The position numbers and the translations under genes were made by a program. DNA of 16,735 bases from Ichthyophonus hoferi (lineage: Eukaryota; Opisthokonta; Ichthyosporea; Ichthyophonida; Ichthyophonidae), in the NCBI GenBank assembly GCA_002751075.1, contig NAOQ01000472.1:40013-56747 (forward strand). The letters are read 5' to 3'. Positions 12,201 through 16,735 of the stretch are shown one piece after another. The notes under the pieces are model-generated. The model searched no databases, was not told the DNA's origin, and saw only the letters and a list, made by a program, of their open reading frames with translations. The first letter of the stretch is position 1, and each line of letters opens with the position of its first letter.

Positions 12201-13693
12201 TTGGAAGCTAAAAGCTAAGATCAGGTGATATTAATAGGTTCCTAGCATACCATTAAAGTTTAACAGCAAGCTCAAACTCCCAAGTAATTGTTTTAAATTT
12301 ATCTGACTGATTTTGATTGGTTTGTAGTCAGCTATTGGCCCCTCCCCAGGTGTTGGCCGATCTAGATTTGAAGACTGTCACAGCCAATGAGCTGGCCTTC
12401 CTGTCACGTCACGTGACGTTTTCAATTGAAAAGCCAGGAAACTTGGTAAGCAAATGATGTGATAAATTACTATCTATACCCTATAGCTATACATACATGT
12501 ATATATGTTTTATGGTAGTAGATTATGTATTATTTGTCTGTAGTATTTATGAGTACTTCCACTGGTTAATCCTAATCAATGAACACTTGTTATTATATCC
12601 TTTGTTCTTCAGCTCATCATCCATTGGTTACTCGAAGAAGCTCAGTTTTTATATTTATAACACATATATGCCATGGGGCTGGTATATTGACATATTACCA
12701 TATCATTATATTCCTATACTATCATACCATTATACTATTCTATTATCATATTCTTTTTCTCATAATGTTTTACTATCATACTATCACACTATTATACAAT
12801 TATATCTTTGTGCTATTATATTACACTACCATATCCTATCATTATGCAAGTACACTATTATGTACTAATACCTACTAAAATCATTAGCACGGGTTCTGTG
12901 TATGGTTCCGCTGTGATTTCCAAGGCCCAATTGGAAATGAGGGTGACATCACTGTATTAGACACTGCACCTGGAATGCCACGAACTCATTGGCAACAGAC
13001 TGTAGTGTTGTTGCCAGGCATGTAGTATATGTCCTCGATATATATATACATATATATTATGTTTTGTATACATACATACATACATACCTTCATACCTTTA
13101 TTCATGCAGATGAACATATTTCTAGTTAGCTATAATATCGCTATATATAATTTAAGACTCAATTACAAACACACATACATATACTTAACTAATCCCTCTG
13201 CCAATTCCAGACGGCTTCCCTATGGAGCTAGGTGAGCCTACACCAGTAAGACTTAGTATGGAACAGGCACGGGACAATCCGAGATTTTACAACTTAAGTC
13301 TGGTAATGGGTGAGGATGAGGGAGAGGTGAGGGAAAATACTGTAGAGGAGGAGGAAGATTCGCACGAGGTAGGTTATGTTAGGTTATGTTGTGTTATTTT
13401 ATGTTATGTTATGTTATGGTATGTTATGTTATGGTATGGTATGTTATGTTATGTTATGTTATGTTATGTTATGTTATGTTATGTTATGTTATGCTGTGTT
13501 ATGTTATGTTATGTTATGTTATACTATGTTAGGTTATATTATGGTATGTTGCATTATTGGTGGATTGGTTTTATCACCCAAAGATGGAAGGTGCGTTGTG
13601 TTGTTGATTTATTTTATATTACCTTTTTTTGGGAAACACTTCTTTAAATATTCTTTAATTGTATTTTGTCATTAGTTTATCATGAGCTCTTAA
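9208..13693 (+). CDS. PRMT6: Type I protein arginine N-methyltransferase, PRMT6-like, eight coding exons
   Basis: It transfers methyl groups from AdoMet to arginines of nuclear proteins; PRMT6 is best known for asymmetric dimethylation of histone H3R2. Exons: 9208-9474, 10043-10194, 10570-10675, 10884-10969, 12328-12445, 12888-13017, 13211-13368, 13676-13693, total 344 residues (human PRMT6 is 375). Visible motifs: YFDAY at 13-17, RT at 32-33, motif I VMDVGAGTG at 50-58, acidic ribose-binder E76, double-E loop SEWMGFYLLHESM at 118-130 (E119, E128) and THW at 276-278. LLHESM, HGF.VWF and the RDNPR near the end favour PRMT6 over PRMT1/3/8. All junctions keep phase; six of the seven introns are GT-AG and intron 6 appears GC-AG. 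The last exon encodes only FIMSS, which resembles the FxM end of human PRMT6. That exon is the least certain part. Confidence 0.93.
9475..10042 (+). other. PRMT intron 1
   Basis: The donor GAG|GTGAGT is followed by about 70 nt with almost no C. About 9873-10042 is G-poor, with CATACTAT / ACTATTATA-like repeats leading to acceptor CCCTTAG. Open frames in the second half are low-complexity Y/H/I strings and are not coding. Confidence 0.85.
10195..10569 (+). other. PRMT intron 2 with 140-nt polypyrimidine tract
   Basis: The donor is AG|GTAAAA. About 10430-10569 is almost pure C/T (two G residues) and ends in CTCTTTCAG. The minus-strand open frame here, rich in R, E, G and K, is simply the complement of this tract. 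Confidence 0.9.
10970..12327 (+). other. PRMT intron 4, 1.36 kb, rich in CCAAT motifs
   Basis: The donor is AG|GTACCC and the acceptor GTTTGTAG. Soon after the donor there is a TTGTA/TTATA pentamer tract (about 11006-11085). The intron holds six exact CCAATCA/TGATTGG heptamers (10981, 11152, 11670, 11766, 12021, 12314) plus GATTGG at 11840. An AT-only 18-bp palindrome is at 11946-11963. No gene or RNA is recognised. Confidence 0.75.
12446..12887 (+). other. PRMT intron 5 with G-poor ACTATCATA repeats
   Basis: The donor is TTG|GTAAGC and the acceptor TCATTAG. About 12690-12887 has only about seven G residues in 198 nt and is built from variants of ACTATCATA / CCATTATACT, like the second half of intron 1. 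Open frames here are I/Y/H/L low complexity, not coding. Confidence 0.85.
13018..13210 (+). other. PRMT intron 6, probable GC-AG intron
   Basis: The frame and conserved sequence place the exon end after CCAG at 13017, so the intron starts GCATGT and ends ATTCCAG. The nearest GT (13021) shifts the frame and gives a stop nine codons later. No in-frame GT donor exists here. The GC join gives LLPDGFPMELG, which aligns with the PRMT6 region after THW. Confidence 0.75.
13369..13550 (+). repeat. (ATGTT)n pentanucleotide array at the start of PRMT intron 7
   Basis: The array starts immediately at donor GAG|GTAGGT. It is nearly perfect from 13441 to 13492, with variants such as ATGGT and AGGTT around it. 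The plus strand is almost C-free. The rest of the intron (to 13675) is ordinary AT-rich sequence ending in a good acceptor, TTTTGTCATTAG. The array is open in the PRMT frame, so long open frames here (to 13647) are intron read-through. Confidence 0.9.
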
Positions 13694-13865
13694 ATTTTCA
13701 TACACAGAACATATAGAGAACTTCATTGGTGCCTTTTTAATTTAATTTATAGTGTAGCTTAAAAACCCTTAGTCAATAGAATTATGTTGTATTCTAAGTT
13801 AGCAATCACATAGCCAATGAATTTATTGTTGGCCAGTTAATTAGCAATTGATTTTATATCTTTTA

Positions 13866-13871
13866 AATAAA
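13866..13871 (+). terminator. Candidate PRMT poly(A) signal AATAAA
   Basis: This is the first AATAAA after the proposed stop at 13691-13693, giving a 3' UTR of roughly 190 nt. Another AATAAA lies at 14304-14309. Confidence 0.5.
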
Positions 13872-16355
13872 AGACTCAATCATTGCCACTTTTAAACCCC
13901 GTATGTTAGATAAAGTTACTGCTATAATATATCTTTTATTATATATATTACGTTTTTCTTTCAATGAATCGATACAAATAAGTACCAATAATAATATGCT
14001 GCATGCATTTTATTATATATATAATTACTGTACTTTTTATATATTAAACTGTATACTAGATTAAATTGTTAATCTATATGATGAGTGTATCTACATATAT
14101 GTATGAGATATTTCTTAGTTTGGTCTGTATTGTCCCATATTAGATATATCATGCTATATCACATCATACCATACCATATCATTGTGGAATGTACGGGTCA
14201 AAAGGTCCTTCTATCTATCTGTTTCTCCTAATATCTTTACCTTATATCAGGCCAACTGAAACTGCTCAAGATGTCAACTATTCAAAACAGCAGTGACATT
14301 GATAATAAAATGTAACAATGGTTTGGATTCGCTAATGTTATGTCAATGGAACAATGTGACTGGATCAACCCATGACGACAATAGCATATTGACCAATTGT
14401 ATTTAATTTTACTTAATATGGTTAATTCGAATGTGCTGATACCTCCCCACTGAATCATTTGGTTTAAGCCTATCATATCCTTTTGATTAATGCAAAACTG
14501 GCCAGGTTCAATCCCAGTTGTGACCAATATTCTTGCTTGCAATATGTTAAAACTGGAATATTTAATTAATTTAGGTATTTTTTTATATAGCTATAAGTAT
14601 TTAATATTATTAGCAATTTTTATTACATATGTAGCCTGGGAAAATACCTAATGCAATATGTTGGTATTAAACTGCAATCCAAGATGATCTTTCTATCAAA
14701 ATTGAACCAGCTAACGGTAGAGATCCTGCAACTATATAATTAACCATTTCAGATCATATGTTTTTGGGGTCAAAATAGCACATTGCTTAGGCATCCTGTG
14801 TAAGGCAAGTCCTGCTGACTTGTTTAATAACAAAAATGTGCTTTAACATATCTATACTCTATACTCTGTGTATGCAAAGAGACACCTTAAAGCGCCCCTT
14901 AATTCGGTATTATCTCTCCTTCTAAACAAATACATGTTACACGAACGCTCCTGTCTACTTATTATTTCTAATACAATATAGGTGGTTTAACTGGTCTGTG
15001 CTATTAGCTGATCATAATTTAATTGTAGGCCACATCCTACTAGTTCATTGGTCGGATAGATAGATCGGTACTGTATGATTGATTGATTAAGATTAATAAT
15101 TTGAGGCGATTAGCTATAAATTTACATTTCCAGTAGGCACTCATGGTAGGAATCAACTTGTATTTATTTACTCAACTATAAATAATTATAAATAATATAT
15201 ATATATAGGTCTAGCTATGTTATATTTTCTATTTGCTGAACTATTTACCTAATACTCTTACTAAGATAACGTTCCTAATTGTTAGCTTATTGGAGGTAGA
15301 AATTTGTATATAATACAATAACAATCATAATAATAATAAGATATATATATGTTTGTGTAGTATAATGTATGTATTGCTTGAGGATCAGTCATGCAAATAT
15401 TCCGGTTGCTCTAAAATCGTAGATATATGCTTTCTGAAATATAGACTATCATACTCCAACGTATACATATACTTCAATACGCACATACAATATATGTAAA
15501 AAAACATAAAACATACATATATACACTCATGTATAGTATCATACGCCTATACATACATATACTAGATCTAGTCATAACGAGCCCTTCGGATAAACCACAC
15601 GTGCTACATAGGTTAAATAGAACTATATCTTACTTCGATATATTATTGCCATTGGTAATTATAGGCGTTTATTTCAATGGTCAAAACATAAGTATTATTA
15701 GTCTATATATATAGACTAACCAATCAGAGTTAGTAAAAGTCAGTCATACAAAATATTGGTGAGAAGAGAAAAGGTTAAGCAATCAACCAAAACAAATAAA
15801 TAAATAGGTTAACTTGGCAACCGCTCTAGACGAATACAAATGCATTATTAATCTATAAGTATTATTAAGCATATAATATAATATCTTACTACTATAACCT
15901 ACTACACAAGGAAAAACAAACATAAAGGTGGGAAATACTCCCAGTGCTGAGATCCTACAGGATATATATCATATCATACCACGTTATGGTATCTACACCT
16001 ACTATATTGTTATCTATTATCCATCATGTATGATTTACAATGTAATAAAAATGTATTAAAACTAATCATCCTATCACTTTACAAGACAGTATGATATTAA
16101 TGACTTAATTAAGATCTACAGCAGGCCAATGGCTAAAACTCGTTAAAAATTAATAGTAGCCATTTTTTCACATCAACCTGACCAGCCCATCCAGTCCAAT
16201 CATATGACGCCATAGGTCTTGATCACGGTAGTTGTACCAATCAGATGCAGTTATTCTCCAGATCTCCAGATGGGCATATCTATGTAGTGATAAGGATACT
16301 ACTATACATACTATACTATACTACACTACCATCTCGGATTTGATACTCCTACTAC
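13872..16355. other. Mostly unassigned AT-rich region between PRMT and the ankyrin exon
   Basis: No protein family is recognised. Visible items: a strong plus-strand acceptor at 14250 with a short open tail and AATAAA; tRNA-like A-box/B-box spacing at 14460-14515; a G-poor run ending in an acceptor-like AATATAG at 14980; an octamer at 15391-15398; a G-poor plus-strand tract at about 15440-15570; a 22-bp palindrome at 15698-15719 next to CCAATCA; and CCAATCA at 16196 and 16237. The right end is probably intron or 3' end of the minus-strand ankyrin gene. Confidence 0.55.
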
Positions 16356-16460
16356 CTCGGGACTAGATAGAAATTCTACAAGTTCACCATAGTCGCCGGT
16401 CATCGCATAGTCTATAGGCAGAGCTCCATTCTTATCTCTCATTCGATGATCAGCCCCCAT
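16356..16460 (-). CDS. Ankyrin-repeat exon of an unidentified protein (partial gene)
   Basis: On the minus strand, acceptor GACCGTTACCTAG precedes a 105-nt, phase-0 segment of exactly 35 codons ending at donor GAG|GTAGTA. The product contains GADHRMRDKNGALPIDYA followed by MTGDYGELVEFLSSPE. This fits the ankyrin consensus GADvnarDknGrTPLhyA...Ghlevv.fLl, with Leu-Pro-Ile-Asp in place of Thr-Pro-Leu-His. Ankyrin repeats are protein-binding scaffolds, so the partner and function cannot be told from one repeat. The initial Met codon is internal. Upstream exons must lie to the right, beyond the satellite. Without splicing the frame runs to a TAG at 16326-16328; with a 76-nt intron it could join a short tail starting at 16279 and stop at 16241. 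Confidence 0.65.
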
Positions 16461-16514
16461 CTAGGTAACGGTCAATTAGAACAGCAACGGAAGGAGATGG
16501 GACATGGAACATGT

Positions 16515-16735
16515 AGGATATAGGGTATATAGAGAAGAGAGGATTGATAAGGTATGTAGAGCATATAGCGTATTATATAGGGTATATATGGTATATAAGA
16601 TATATAAGGTATAGAGGGTATGTAGGGGATATAGGGTATATAAGATATATAGGGTATATAAGATATATAGGGTATATAAGGTATATAAGGTATATAGGGT
16701 ATATAGGGTATATAAGGTATATAAGATATATAGGG
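16515..16735. repeat. 9-bp satellite, GGTATATAR type, running off the window
   Basis: Units GGTATATAA, GGTATATAG and GATATATAG follow each other in register from about 16635 to the right edge. Older, degenerate copies extend left to about 16515. The plus strand is nearly C-free; the minus strand, the sense strand of the ankyrin gene, is G-free and lies upstream of that exon's acceptor. Confidence 0.9.

Noticed and set aside
14077-14083. ATGATGA as a possible C box of a C/D snoRNA
   Set aside because: No CTGA D box or terminal stem lies within the expected distance.
13676-14296. Joining TTTATCATGAG to the 14251 segment to give a PRMT end FIMR plus a tail
   Set aside because: It would need an AG|CT donor, which is not a known splice site; the simple FIMSS stop is preferred.
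14282-14542. 86-codon minus-strand frame containing VTTGIEPGQF
   Set aside because: The phrase is the complement of a tRNA-like B box, a common source of false proteins. No family or splice context supports it.
15529-15714. 61-codon plus-strand frame
   Set aside because: It is AT-rich, rich in I/L/Y, without a recognised domain or splice context; frames this long are expected by chance here.

Overview
The window is nuclear DNA from an intron-bearing eukaryote, about two-thirds A+T. I see no bacterial operon, phage, CRISPR or identifiable mobile-element protein. The genes are animal-type: a near-canonical calmodulin ending in the animal-style MMTAK tail, a PRMT6-type arginine methyltransferase with an eight-exon coding region, the C-terminus of the KEOPS subunit OSGEP/Kae1, and one exon carrying an ankyrin repeat. 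An early-branching animal (sponge-like) or a close unicellular relative fits best, but the exact lineage is inference.

Layout, left to right. 1-285 is a degenerate TG/TA-rich simple repeat, probably inside an OSGEP intron. 663-1788 (+) holds the last three coding exons of OSGEP; earlier exons lie left of the window. 1793-4178 is AT-rich intergenic sequence containing two tiny ORFs, both ending on an AATAAA. 4179-4628 (-) is an intact, intronless calmodulin with a strongly biased codon choice and three octamer motifs upstream. 4629-9207 is a long gap between the divergent calmodulin and PRMT genes. It ends in a strong splice acceptor at 9110, which implies an upstream non-coding PRMT exon. 9208-13693 (+) is the PRMT gene: coding exons 9208-9474, 10043-10194, 10570-10675, 10884-10969, 12328-12445, 12888-13017, 13211-13368 and 13676-13693, giving 344 residues. 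One of its introns appears to be GC-AG. 13872-16355 is mostly unassigned. 16356-16460 (-) is an ankyrin-repeat exon of an otherwise unseen gene, followed by a 9-bp satellite running to the right edge.

The genes are housekeeping genes without an obvious shared pathway: tRNA t6A modification, calcium signalling and protein arginine methylation. I did not find a clearly new multi-gene system. The signals the gene models do not explain are (i) a strong excess of the CCAATCA/TGATTGG heptamer, densest in PRMT intron 4; (ii) a strand asymmetry of many introns, C-poor after the donor and G-poor before the acceptor; (iii) stop codons overlapping poly(A) signals; and (iv) the GC-AG intron. All coordinates and counts were read by eye.
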